Source: Corynebacterium vitaeruminis
GTDB taxonomy: Bacteria; Actinomycetota; Actinomycetes; Mycobacteriales; Mycobacteriaceae
Direction of reading: 5' to 3'
Length of the DNA stretch: 64,000 bases
Assembly: GCF_001054325.1 (NCBI RefSeq)
Contig: NZ_JVVM01000020.1
Coordinates: 1 to 64,000, forward strand
The notes below the pieces were generated by a model. That model ran no database searches. It was not told the DNA's origin and saw nothing but the letters and a program-made list of their open reading frames with translations. The position numbers and the translations under genes are program-made. Shown here piece after piece: positions 44,943-52,905 of the stretch (positions within the stretch are counted from its first letter, which is position 1; each line of letters begins with the position of its first letter).

Positions 44943-46130
44943 TCACTTCCTTGCCTGTGTCGACGATTCTGCCACTGTCCAGGGATCGGTGCGCACCTCA
45001 AGGACTTCGGTCGCTACCCCGAGTCTCTCGGCCAGCATGTCTGCGGCCTGGTAACACCAGGGGAACTCGCTGGCCCAGTGAGCCGTGTCCACGACACAGA
45101 AGTCCGCCGTTCGCAATGTCTCATCTACAGGGTGATGACGCAGGTCAGAGGTGACGAATGCATCGACGCCCATCTTCGCCACGGTATCCAGGAAAGAGTC
45201 GCCCGAGCCAGATGCGACGGCCACCGTGCGAATCATCCGCTCCGGGTCGCCTGCACCGCGCACGCCCCATGCTGTTGCAGGTAGACGTTCAGCCACACGG
45301 GCGACGAAGTCCTTAAACGGCATCGGCGTATCTAATGTGCCCACACGTCCAATGCCTACGGCCTGCTGCGGATCCAGGCCGGTGGCCTGATTGTCCACGA
45401 TGTCGAAGGCCGGTTCCTCGTACGGATGCGCCGCGAGGAGTGCCTTGACGATTGCCGAGCGCACAGACCTCGGTGCGACCATTTCCAGGCGTACTTCCTC
45501 AACGTACTCAATCTCTCCCTCGGCGCCGATGAAGGGATTTGCCCCGCTCAGCGGACGGAACTGGCCGTGGCCGTTAATACGGAATGCACAACTGTCGTAG
45601 TCGCCGATGGTGCCAGCGCCAGCCTCAAACATGGCTTCCGCGACCTTATCGACGTGATCTGCCGGAACCTTTACCGTCCAGGTATCCAGACCGGGGGCCG
45701 GCTGCGGTGCCAGCGGCGCACCCGGTTCTACTCCGAGCACCGTGGCCAGCTGGTCGTTCACACCCGGTCGTGCGCTATCGGCGTTGGTGTGCGCTGCAAA
45801 GAGAGCCACGCCCGCGCGGATCAGCTTGTGAAGAATCCGCCCCTTCGGCGTATCCGCGGCCACGGAATTCACACCGCGCAGTAGCAGCGGATGGTGCACG
45901 ACGAGCATCTGGGCTCCGGAGGCAATCGCGCGATCTGCGACCTCGTCGGTGCAATCCAGCGCCAGCGCGATGCGACGCACCTCATCCTGCGGGTCGCCGC
46001 AGATCAGGCCGACTTTATCCCAGCTCTCCGCCAGCGCCGGCGGATAGGCCGCGTCCATCGCCGCACGCACGTCGGCAACGGTCACCACCGTGTTATCGCC
46101 CTCGGCACGGGTCTGCGCAGAGTCCGTCAT
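44943..46130 (-). CDS. Nif3-like dinuclear metal centre protein
   Basis: 395 aa. N-terminal and C-terminal Nif3 modules (WDKVGLICGDP, LVVHHPLLLRG, FAAHTNADSARPGVND; then RTVAVASGSGDSF, FVTSDLRHHPVDE, VVDTAHWASEF) provide the His/Asp/Glu metal ligands. Between them (about 140-250) is an inserted PII/CutA-like domain, as in long Nif3 (YqfO-type) proteins. Members are hexameric and often annotated as GTP cyclohydrolase I type 2 homologs; the true substrate is unproven. Part of the zinc-ribbon operon. Confidence 0.92.
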   Translation of the reverse strand: MTDSAQTRAEGDNTVVTVADVRAAMDAAYPPALAESWDKVGLICGDPQDEVRRIALALDCTDEVADRAIASGAQMLVVHHPLLLRGVNSVAADTPKGRILHKLIRAGVALFAAHTNADSARPGVNDQLATVLGVEPGAPLAPQPAPGLDTWTVKVPADHVDKVAEAMFEAGAGTIGDYDSCAFRINGHGQFRPLSGANPFIGAEGEIEYVEEVRLEMVAPRSVRSAIVKALLAAHPYEEPAFDIVDNQATGLDPQQAVGIGRVGTLDTPMPFKDFVARVAERLPATAWGVRGAGDPERMIRTVAVASGSGDSFLDTVAKMGVDAFVTSDLRHHPVDETLRTADFCVVDTAHWASEFPWCYQAADMLAERLGVATEVLEVRTDPWTVAESSTQARK

Positions 46131-46199
46131 ACATCCATCCCTTCAACATGCATTTCTCTCCAGCCTCTCCTCCAGCGTAGTGAACTCTGCCCCACCGCA

Positions 46200-47345
46200 T
46201 CAGTTCTGCGACAGTAAATCCGCCACCTCCGCAATTAGTCGCCGCACACTCGCTTCATCCCGCACGGCCAGCCGCCACCACGAACCGTCCAGGCCGGCAA
46301 AGGTGTCGCAACGCCGCACGGCCACTCCACGCTCCGCAAGTTCCTGCCGCAAACGCTCATGCTTGACGACGTCAACCTCCACAGCGCCCTGCCCATTGTG
46401 AGAACTCCGGTCACCTCCCGGACGTGCCAGGACAAAGGGAGCCTCGGAATCCAACACTTGCCAACCGGCTGCTCTTAGCAGCTGTGTCATAGACTCTCGC
46501 TGCTGACGAATCGCGGCGCGAATTTCTGGTAGCAGCTCTTCCTCGCGCTGAGCGATTGCCGCCATAGCGGTAAGTTGCAGCGTGCCCAGCGGCCAGTGCG
46601 GACGCCGTCGCGCCAGCTGCGCCAGGAGCTCCGGGTGACCGAGTGCGTAACCGCAGCGCAGGCCTGCGACTGCCCAGGTCTTGGTCATGCTGCGAAAAAC
46701 GATAACGTTGTCAGGATTTTTGTCAGGGAGCTCAAAATCTCCCCCCGCCTCCCGATTAGCTAGCGAACAACGCTGGATAGTCCCGGCATTGGCGACATCC
46801 ATAAACGCCTCATCAACGACCAAGACCGCACAGCGACTGGCGAGTTTCCGCAGGTCATCTGCCGAATGTGCAACTCCGGTGGGGTTGGTCGGATTGCCGA
46901 CGATGACCATCCGGCTTTCAAGCTGCCTCGAATGCGGGGAGGACGCGTTCTCGTGTCCGTCGGCAAGCGCGGGTGTGAGTGTGTACGGCGGTGGCAGTAC
47001 CAGCGAATCCACCTCGACTCCAGCGGCGCGGAACGCGGCTTCGGGTTCGGTGAACTGCGGTTGGACGATGGTGGCTGGCAAACCCAGGTGCGGCAAGAGC
47101 GAGAACCCCTCGGCGACCCCGTGGAGAAGCAGTACCTCGTCGGCGCTGCGGTTGTGGTTAGCCGCGATGTTGGCTCGGACTTCGGCGTCTAACTGCACAG
47201 ATGGGTACGCGGCGAGCTCTCCGAGGGTGGCGGCCAGCGAGTCCTGCAACCACTGCGGTGTGGTGCCGTGAACATTGACGGCAAAGTCCAGGTCAGCGTC
47301 GTGGGCGGCCTGGTCGCCGTGATAGCGCAGCGGGTCGTCTAACAT
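46200..47345 (-). CDS. Rv2231c/CobC-like PLP aminotransferase family protein
   Basis: A class I/II aminotransferase fold resembling histidinol-phosphate aminotransferase and threonine-phosphate decarboxylase. The PLP lysine is in RSMTKTWAVAGLRCGY; the aspartate in VLVVDEAFMD and IVGNPTNPTG are also present. 381 aa. Located at the Rv2231c position, the start of the Nif3/zinc-ribbon cluster, with a 69-nt gap to Nif3. CobC-like annotation implies aminopropanol-phosphate synthesis for cobalamin; a cobD gene lies 4 kb away and supports, but does not prove, this. Confidence 0.85.
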   Translation of the reverse strand: MLDDPLRYHGDQAAHDADLDFAVNVHGTTPQWLQDSLAATLGELAAYPSVQLDAEVRANIAANHNRSADEVLLLHGVAEGFSLLPHLGLPATIVQPQFTEPEAAFRAAGVEVDSLVLPPPYTLTPALADGHENASSPHSRQLESRMVIVGNPTNPTGVAHSADDLRKLASRCAVLVVDEAFMDVANAGTIQRCSLANREAGGDFELPDKNPDNVIVFRSMTKTWAVAGLRCGYALGHPELLAQLARRRPHWPLGTLQLTAMAAIAQREEELLPEIRAAIRQQRESMTQLLRAAGWQVLDSEAPFVLARPGGDRSSHNGQGAVEVDVVKHERLRQELAERGVAVRRCDTFAGLDGSWWRLAVRDEASVRRLIAEVADLLSQN

Positions 47346-47352
47346 GCCATCC

Positions 47353-47358
47353 AGCCTA
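47353..47358 (-). promoter_or_regulatory. -10 box, leaderless CobC-like gene
   Basis: On the minus strand TAGGCT, then 7 nt, then the ATG at 47345. Confidence 0.55.
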
Positions 47359-47367
47359 ATGACCTTT

Positions 47368-47373
47368 TAGGAT
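47368..47373 (+). promoter_or_regulatory. -10 box, leaderless HAD gene
   Basis: TAGGAT, then 7 nt, then the ATG at 47381. Together with the previous box it forms a divergent pair only 9 bp apart. Confidence 0.55.
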
Positions 47374-47380
47374 GAACAAT

Positions 47381-48061
47381 ATGTCCACTGACCATCGTCC
47401 CACTGTCCTCATCGATGTTGACGGCACAATCGCCGATTCACTCCCCGCAATCGCACATGGATTTCGCCTTGCACTGGAGGCAATTGACCACCCGCTTCCG
47501 CCTGAGAGCTTCATCAACACGATTCCCGGCCCGCCAATGGTGGAGACGCTCGCATCGCTTGGGCTTTCCGACGAACAAGTCGACCGTGCCTTCTCGGTGT
47601 ATATGGACCATCAACACGCTGGCGGTTGGCAACGCGCGGAGATGTTTCCTGGCTGGCCGGAGCTTCTGCGCGATTGGCGGGAAGCAGGCGTACAGCTAGC
47701 CACCGCGACTTCTAAGGGAGAGTACTTCGCCCGCAAGACCCTGGACAATTTCGGGCTTCTCGAGGCCTTTGACTTCATCGGCGCCGCTGGCGATGACGGC
47801 TCGCGACAAACAAAGACCGAGGTCATTGAGTACACGCTCAAGGAGTTGGGCATTGAGTCTGATCAAGCACAGCGACCTCGCGGCTCGGTCGTAATGGTCG
47901 GCGATCGCGTTCATGATTTCGAGGGCGCCGCGCAGTTCGGCATCCCCGCTATCGCTGTTGAATGGGGATATGGCCCGGAGTCCGAGTTGGCTGCGGCTAC
48001 GGCGGTGGCGTCGTCGCCAGAGGCTCTGAATCGTGTTGTGCGGGAAATGCTGTATCTTTAA
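47381..48061 (+). CDS. HAD-family phosphatase (phosphoglycolate phosphatase-like)
   Basis: 226 aa. HAD motifs in order: motif I VLIDVDGTIADS (nucleophile Asp), motif II ATATSKGEY (Thr/Ser), motif III lysine in SRQTKTEVIEYTLKEL, motif IV VVMVGDRVHDFEGAAQFGI. The cap domain lies about residues 20-90. Likely a phosphoglycolate or nucleotide phosphatase; substrate uncertain. ATG 47381 fits the leaderless box; ATG 47372 is the longer alternative. Followed by the tyrosine phosphatase gene on the same strand, 68 nt away. Confidence 0.9.
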   Translation: MSTDHRPTVLIDVDGTIADSLPAIAHGFRLALEAIDHPLPPESFINTIPGPPMVETLASLGLSDEQVDRAFSVYMDHQHAGGWQRAEMFPGWPELLRDWREAGVQLATATSKGEYFARKTLDNFGLLEAFDFIGAAGDDGSRQTKTEVIEYTLKELGIESDQAQRPRGSVVMVGDRVHDFEGAAQFGIPAIAVEWGYGPESELAAATAVASSPEALNRVVREMLYL

Positions 48062-48129
48062 GACTCGTCAACGATTAGTGACAATCCTATTTTTATTTTC
48101 CGAGAAGTTTGGTTTTGCCTATTATGCTT

Positions 48130-48633
48130 ATGAACTCGTCGCATCGTACTGAGTCCGTGTACGTCGTGTTTGTCTGCTCCGGAAATATTTGCCGCTCCCC
48201 CATGGCTGAAATCATCGTCCGTGACGCAGTTGAAGCCAATGCGCTTGCCGGAGATGTCCTGCTCGCCTCCTGCGGAATTGGTGGCTGGCATGTCGGCGAG
48301 CCAGCCGATGAGCGGGCACAAGCCGAGCTGGAGAACTCTGGCTACGACCCGAACCACACCGCAGCACAGCTGGGCGATGAACACATGGATGCAACCCTTT
48401 TCATCGCCATGGATGAATCGCACGTCAATGGTCTACTCCACGCTGGCGTGCCCAACGAGAAAATTCGCCTGATGCGCTCCTTCGACCCGGCATCCCCGAA
48501 GGGCGCCATCGTGGCCGATCCGTACTACGGCGGCCCGGAGGGGTTCGTCCGCACTCGAAACGAAATTGAGGCCGCGACTCCAGGCATCATCGCATGGTTG
48601 CGTGAGACTCTGGCGCTGGCCTCTGAGCGTTAA
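48130..48633 (+). CDS. Low-molecular-weight protein tyrosine phosphatase
   Basis: 167 aa. The active-site loop is VCSGNICRSPMAE (C16 to R22); the general acid is in VADPYYGG near residue 135. Homologous to the PtpA-type phosphatase found here in corynebacteria. Starts upstream of ATG 48130 are possible (TTG 48109, ATG 48124), but TATTAT at 48120-48125 would put the transcription start very close to 48130. The 3' end overlaps the convergent GtrA gene by four bases (stop-to-stop). Confidence 0.92.
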   Translation: MNSSHRTESVYVVFVCSGNICRSPMAEIIVRDAVEANALAGDVLLASCGIGGWHVGEPADERAQAELENSGYDPNHTAAQLGDEHMDATLFIAMDESHVNGLLHAGVPNEKIRLMRSFDPASPKGAIVADPYYGGPEGFVRTRNEIEAATPGIIAWLRETLALASER

Positions 48634-49208
48634 GGTTTCAGCACAACCTTTTCTTTTCCCTTTTTGGCATTGCCCCGATTTCGGAACGCCCAAATCTTAT
48701 TCAAGATGAAGTTAGCAGGCGTACCCAAGATGACGCCGATGAGGTTTGCCCAGTAGAGGCGGTTCCTAAATCCGGTGGAGTCATCGAAAATGTCCATCGG
48801 CAGTGCCAGCGGCGAGGTGGGGTTTGTCAGCAGCGTGATGACAATCAGGTTCACGATCAGCGCTGAAATACCGGCAAACAAAAACGGGAAGAATTGCCTA
48901 AACCAGTTCGGGCGATTGTCAGTTCGGAAAGTCCAGGACCGGTTGAGCTGGAAGTTCCAGATATTGGCCACTACAAACGCCAGGGTTGCATAGACGTGGG
49001 AGTAGCGGATGTTCCACCGCGTCCCGAACAGATTCATAAACACATCATGCTCATTGGTGCCCAGACTGAGACCGAACTTGCGAGCAATAATCACGACAAT
49101 CAGGTTGACAATCACACCTGTGCCGCCGACCAGGCCGAACTTAATGAACTGGCGCGAGACCGTGCTGAAGCGACGTGAAGGCGAAGTATTCGCTGTTTGC
49201 GTGCCCAC
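48630..49208 (-). CDS. GtrA family membrane protein
   Basis: 192 aa with four transmembrane segments (about residues 22-45, 68-90, 107-128 and 150-172). The family features ROFIKFGLVGG-like start (RQFIKFGLVGGTGVIVN) and WNFQLNRSWTFR are present. GtrA proteins help move lipid-linked sugars across the membrane, often for arabinogalactan or teichoic acid decoration. GTG 49208 is chosen for AGAGAGG just upstream; a TTG at 49253 would extend it by 15 residues. Confidence 0.88.
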   Translation of the reverse strand: MGTQTANTSPSRRFSTVSRQFIKFGLVGGTGVIVNLIVVIIARKFGLSLGTNEHDVFMNLFGTRWNIRYSHVYATLAFVVANIWNFQLNRSWTFRTDNRPNWFRQFFPFLFAGISALIVNLIVITLLTNPTSPLALPMDIFDDSTGFRNRLYWANLIGVILGTPANFILNKIWAFRNRGNAKKGKEKVVLKP

Positions 49209-49338
49209 CACGACACCTCTCTTTCCATCTATCCCGGGTAGCTTTCCCGTCAAATACGCTCAAACAATTTTACCTGAAGTTCACCGTAACTCCGCACCGC
49301 CAACCACCAGCCGCACTAGTGCCATCCGCACCACCAGG

Positions 49339-49344
49339 TAAGCT
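49339..49344 (+). promoter_or_regulatory. -10 box, leaderless SURF1 gene
   Basis: TAAGCT, then 8 nt, then the in-frame GTG at 49353. The nearer ATG at 49347 is only 2 nt away and would lie upstream of the transcription start. Confidence 0.5.
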
Positions 49345-49352
49345 CAATGAAT

Positions 49353-50336
49353 GTGTTAAAGAATGTGCGCCAATTTCTGACCCCTGGGTGGGTTCTCACT
49401 GCCGTTGTCGCCATTGCGTTTTCCTATCTCGCGTTTACCGTTCTAGCCCCGTGGCAGCTGGGCAAGAACACCGCGACGCAACATCGCAATCAGCAGCTTG
49501 AGCACTCATTCGAACTCGATCCCGTGGATGTCAATGAGCTGATGCCCAAGGGCAAGGGTTTCGTCGAGGGCAATGAATGGCGACGCGTTACTGCCACAGG
49601 ATCCTTCCTGCCGGATACCCGAGTACTATTGCGTAACCGCCCAGTCAACGGTGCCCCCGCCGTTCAGGTACTCGATGTCTTCGTCGCTAACAATGGTGAA
49701 AACTACCTGGTCAATCGCGGCTTTGTGCGCCCTACCGACTCCGGCACACCCAATGTTGAGCCAGCTCCGAAGGGAACCTTGACTATCTCGGCCTTTACCC
49801 GCCGAAACGAGATTCCCGCCGAAACCGCCCCAATCCCCGGCACCCCGCCGCAGGTCTACGGCATCAATACCAAGGAACTGTCCGAACTAGTCGGCACTGA
49901 GCTCAACCCCGATTGGCTTCAGCTCTCGGACAAATCCGATGCCGTCATCGAGGCTATTCCGCTGCCCACCCTGGAGTCCGGCCCTTACCTCTCCTACGGC
50001 ATTCAGTGGATCTTCTTCGGCGCTCTCGTGCCGCTGGCCGTCGTCTGGTTCATTCGCGCCGAGATTATCGAACGCAAACGCGACCGCGCGGAGCAAGCGG
50101 AAATGGCCAAGAATCTCCGCGATGCCGAAGCCGCAGAACCAGTCGATCACGCTGATGACACCGAGGACACAGCACCCGAATCGAACAATGACACCACCAC
50201 GCCCAACTCTCCGCAGGCTAAGCCCGAAGAGGATCGCGCTGCCGAGCTGCACCGCCAGCGCATGGCGCAGCGCTACGGCAACACTGGCCACCGCGCCGCA
50301 GGCTACCGCGACAACCGTTACGACGAACGCTTCTAG
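49353..50336 (+). CDS. SURF1 family cytochrome oxidase assembly protein
   Basis: 327 aa. The N-terminal membrane helix (LTAVVAIAFSYLAFTVLAPWQLGK) and C-terminal helix (YGIQWIFFGALVPLAVVWFI) flank the external SURF1 domain, with WRRVTATGSFLPDTRVLLRNRP and YLVNRGFVRP. A charged 90-residue cytoplasmic tail follows, rich in Glu/Ala/Arg. It assists aa3 oxidase assembly. The start may be GTG 49353 (leaderless box) or ATG 49347. The stop overlaps the convergent cobD gene by four bases. Confidence 0.9.
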   Translation: MLKNVRQFLTPGWVLTAVVAIAFSYLAFTVLAPWQLGKNTATQHRNQQLEHSFELDPVDVNELMPKGKGFVEGNEWRRVTATGSFLPDTRVLLRNRPVNGAPAVQVLDVFVANNGENYLVNRGFVRPTDSGTPNVEPAPKGTLTISAFTRRNEIPAETAPIPGTPPQVYGINTKELSELVGTELNPDWLQLSDKSDAVIEAIPLPTLESGPYLSYGIQWIFFGALVPLAVVWFIRAEIIERKRDRAEQAEMAKNLRDAEAAEPVDHADDTEDTAPESNNDTTTPNSPQAKPEEDRAAELHRQRMAQRYGNTGHRAAGYRDNRYDERF

Positions 50337-51301
50337 CTCGCCGTTCGCGCCTTCGCGTGCCGGACACATCCGGCGACAACCACAGCTCCCGCACAGCTGA
50401 GCACAACAATGTCTTGTACTCGCTTGCTCAGCTCAGCCGCACGCCGAACATCCGCCACCGCAGGCGCCCGGCCACTGCCCAGCACTGGGCGCATCTCTAC
50501 CCCGCTCGGATACACCGTTTTGCCGCCCAGCTGCAGACCCAGCGCGCCAGCTGCACTCGCCTCCACAACGCCCGCGTTCGGGCTTGGGTGGTTGCTGGCG
50601 TCTCGCCGCCACGCCGCCAATGCTTGACGACGATTCGGGCCTGCAACCACAGTTGCGACAGCTGTAAGTCTCGCAGGGAGGAACCCGGCGACGTCGTCAA
50701 GCCGTGCACTGCCCCATCCGAACTGGTGATAGCGAGCGTTGCGGTATCCCACCATCGCGTCGAGGGTATTGACCGCTCGATAAGCGATCACGCCAGGAGC
50801 TCCTGCAATGGCACCCCACATGAGCGTGCCGGTGACTGCGTCGGAGGTATTTTCGGCAAGCGATTCGACGGTGGCTCGGGCGATGCCATCAGCGTCGAGA
50901 GCTTCCGGATCACGCGAGCACAGCCACGGCACGAGCTCTCGGGCAGCATCGATATCTCCGGCTGTGAGCCGGTCGGCCATGCGTTCGCCCGTGCGGCGGA
51001 GGGTAGTGCCGCCGAGCGATGCCCACGTGGTGACAGTCAGTGCGAGGGTCGGGGCGACTGTGCTGACTGCGGCGGTAAGCGCTACCGGCGTGGCCACTGC
51101 GATGGTGGTGAAAGCTACACCGCGCGCCTTGGAATCCGCGTAGATTCGGCGCTCAAGTTTGCTGACGGCCTGCCCGTAGATTGCCACCGGATGGTGATTG
51201 GTGGGATCTGCGAAAATGCGGTCAAGCGTATACCCCGCAGCGATGGCTACACCGCGTCGCCAGAGGCGTCGACTTCTGGCTTTTATACGCAATTTAATCA
51301 A
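50333..51301 (-). CDS. cobD: Adenosylcobinamide-phosphate synthase CobD/CbiB
   Basis: An integral membrane enzyme that joins aminopropanol (phosphate) to adenosylcobyric acid in cobalamin synthesis. Motifs: TLDRIFADPTNHHPVAIYGQ at the start, VESLAENTSDAVTGTLMWGAIAGAPGVIAYRAVNTLDAMVG, then DDVAGFLPARLTAV and SPNAGVVEASAAGALGLQLGG. 322 aa, TTG start at 51301. The full pathway is not in the window; the CobC-like gene at 46.2 kb could make its substrate. Start overlaps the preceding metalloprotease gene by 8 nt. Confidence 0.92.
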   Translation of the reverse strand: MIKLRIKARSRRLWRRGVAIAAGYTLDRIFADPTNHHPVAIYGQAVSKLERRIYADSKARGVAFTTIAVATPVALTAAVSTVAPTLALTVTTWASLGGTTLRRTGERMADRLTAGDIDAARELVPWLCSRDPEALDADGIARATVESLAENTSDAVTGTLMWGAIAGAPGVIAYRAVNTLDAMVGYRNARYHQFGWGSARLDDVAGFLPARLTAVATVVAGPNRRQALAAWRRDASNHPSPNAGVVEASAAGALGLQLGGKTVYPSGVEMRPVLGSGRAPAVADVRRAAELSKRVQDIVVLSCAGAVVVAGCVRHAKARTAS

Positions 51302-51899
51302 ACTGTCCCTGCAGAACGGCTACGACATCGAGCGGAGTGACATGCGCTGCCGGATGACGGTGCTGAGATGCAGCCATCAAGGTGTAATCACAGGTGTGCC
51401 GGATACCTAGTAGGTGCCCAAACTCATGTGCAAGCGTGCTGCGAATTGCATCAGGATAGAGTGTGGAAGTAACGAAAACCGTCATTTCTTTACTAATTTC
51501 CGATGCAGACGCCAAAACGTGCGAGTTCGGTTTAGGCACGTAGCGCACACTCACGGTATCCGAATCAGCTTTGTCCTTGGTCACTTCCCGAAGCACGACC
51601 TTGCCACCGAGCTTTTCATTCCACTCTTTGGCAGCAGCATCCAGCTGCGCGCGGTACGGAAAGTCTGGGGCAACAACGTAATCCAAAGTGCCGTCGGCAA
51701 GGTAGGAAGGCATCTGTTCGGAGAGATGGAGAATCGATGGATCTTCCACCGGCTCGCCTGCATTTGCGGCTTTGACCATTGCTTTACAGGTGGCGGCATC
51801 AATTATCGGTTTACCATCTCCGCCAATTGCGTAGGCCTGTGGGCCCGCAAGAAGAGATCCGACAAAAACGATAGTGGCAAGCGATTTTGTAAAACGCAC
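51294..51899 (-). CDS. Small secreted zinc metalloprotease (matrixin-like)
   Basis: 201 aa. A Sec signal peptide (MRFTKSLATIVFVGSLLAGPQAYA, cleavage after about residue 24) precedes a domain of about 175 residues with the extended zinc motif HEFGHLLGIRH (HExxHxxGxxH). That identifies a metzincin-type protease. No pro-domain cysteine switch is obvious. GTG 51899 is set by a -10 box; it lies just downstream of the tRNA-Val terminator. Predicted to act outside the cell or in the periplasm; the substrate is unknown. The 3' end overlaps cobD, probably transcribed together. Confidence 0.85.
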   Translation of the reverse strand: MRFTKSLATIVFVGSLLAGPQAYAIGGDGKPIIDAATCKAMVKAANAGEPVEDPSILHLSEQMPSYLADGTLDYVVAPDFPYRAQLDAAAKEWNEKLGGKVVLREVTKDKADSDTVSVRYVPKPNSHVLASASEISKEMTVFVTSTLYPDAIRSTLAHEFGHLLGIRHTCDYTLMAASQHRHPAAHVTPLDVVAVLQGQFD

Positions 51900-51907
51900 A
51901 GCCCGAG

Positions 51908-51913
51908 AGTTTA
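51908..51913 (-). promoter_or_regulatory. -10 box, leaderless metalloprotease gene
   Basis: On the minus strand TAAACT, then 8 nt, then the GTG at 51899. Confidence 0.6.
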
Positions 51914-51921
51914 GCACAAAC

Positions 51922-51965
51922 AAAAAATCCGCCCGGTTTCTCCATTACGAGAATCCGGACGGATT
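51922..51965 (-). terminator. Terminator after tRNA-Val
   Basis: On the minus strand AATCCGTCCGGATTCTC pairs imperfectly with GAGAAACCGGGCGGATT and is followed by TTTTTG. Confidence 0.8.
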
Positions 51966-51971
51966 ATGACG

Positions 51972-52043
51972 TGCGGCGAGAGGGTTTCGAACCCCCGACC
52001 GCTGGTGTGTAAAACCAGAGCTCTACCGCTGAGCTATCGCCGC
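51972..52043 (-). tRNA. tRNA-Val (anticodon TAC)
   Basis: Full cloverleaf on the minus strand: acceptor GCGGCGA/TCGCCGC, D arm, anticodon stem CTGGT/ACCAG with loop TTTACAC, T arm GGGGGTTCGAAACCC. CCA is not encoded. 72 nt. Confidence 0.95.
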
Positions 52044-52229
52044 GCTGCTGCGAAACTTTAACACACGGCAAACATAGATTGCCAATTGCGCACTACACAT
52101 CGCGTTTATACAGTTCATTTAAGCGGGCTTTCTTAACGATGACAGCCCGCCTCACGGCAACCCTAACCGCAACAGCTCAGCTAGTGACCAAACTTAACTG
52201 ATTAGTTAAAGCCGATCAGCTAGAGCCGG

Positions 52230-52640
52230 TTAGCTAGAACGCTGCACTAGGCAGTTACCCTGCCAATCACCCAGGCGAAGCGCCGAGGTGTTGGAGAAAC
52301 CTGCCAGCTGTGCGGACTCGTCAATTACGCCCGGCTCAATGGCACCCGGCTGGCCAGCGCCCGGGGTCAGCAGCCAAACGCGGCCTTCATCTTCCAAAGG
52401 GCGGGAAGCATCCACTAGACCATCGACCAAGTCGCCGTCTTCTTCGCGCCACCACAGCAAAACGACGTCGACAACCTCATCCGTGTCTTCGTCGAGCAGG
52501 TCTGCATCCAGGAAATTCTCGACCGACTCACTGATTGCTGAGTCACAGTCTGTATCCCAGCCAACCTCCTGGACTAGCTGACCTTCCTTGATGCCGAGCC
52601 TGCTCGCATAGTCACGAACAGCGCCTGTGGCGTTGACCAC
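52230..52640 (-). CDS. DUF3052 family protein
   Basis: 136 aa, actinobacterial family found divergent from aceE. The protein begins YASRLGIKEGQLVQEVGWDTDCDSAI, is strongly acidic in the middle (DADLLDEDTDEVVDVVLLWWREEDGDLVDGL), and ends with a conserved RVWLLTPGAGQPG...SAQLAGFSNTSALRLGDWQG block. Cytoplasmic; function unknown. GTG 52640 follows AGGAGG at 9 nt. Conserved pairing with aceE suggests a link to pyruvate metabolism but no mechanism is known to me. Confidence 0.87.
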   Translation of the reverse strand: MVNATGAVRDYASRLGIKEGQLVQEVGWDTDCDSAISESVENFLDADLLDEDTDEVVDVVLLWWREEDGDLVDGLVDASRPLEDEGRVWLLTPGAGQPGAIEPGVIDESAQLAGFSNTSALRLGDWQGNCLVQRSS

Positions 52641-52774
52641 TTCCCTTTTCCTCCTCTAGAAAGATAATTCAGCTCGATTTTTCGAACTATGTCGAGAAAT
52701 TTTACCGTTCAAATGCATTTTTCACAGCTCCAAAATAAGAATTTCCCCAAAAAGGTGCAGTTTTTCGCAATGTT

Positions 52775-52786
52775 CGTCGTAAAGCG
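52775..52786 (+). promoter_or_regulatory. Recurrent 12-mer CGTCGTAAAGCG, copy 5
   Basis: An exact copy about 130 nt before the aceE start. A second shared word, AAAGCGTGTGCGAG (52804-52817), lies 17 nt further on and also occurs before glnA. Confidence 0.55.
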
Positions 52787-52850
52787 GAGAGGATTATTCG
52801 GTGAAAGCGTGTGCGAGAAACGGGCAGGGGCACGACAGACGATTCAGAAG

Positions 52851-52875
52851 TAGAGTGGAGAAAAATAAACTTTGC
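52851..52875 (+). promoter_or_regulatory. Putative aceE promoter and RamB-like site
   Basis: A -10 candidate TAGAGT (52851-52856) is followed at the expected transcription start by AAACTTTGC (52867-52875). That matches the core of the RamB site known to control aceE in C. glutamicum. Binding here is inferred. Confidence 0.4.
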
Positions 52876-52905
52876 CTTTCCTTCAGGGACTGAAAGGAGC
52901 TCATA

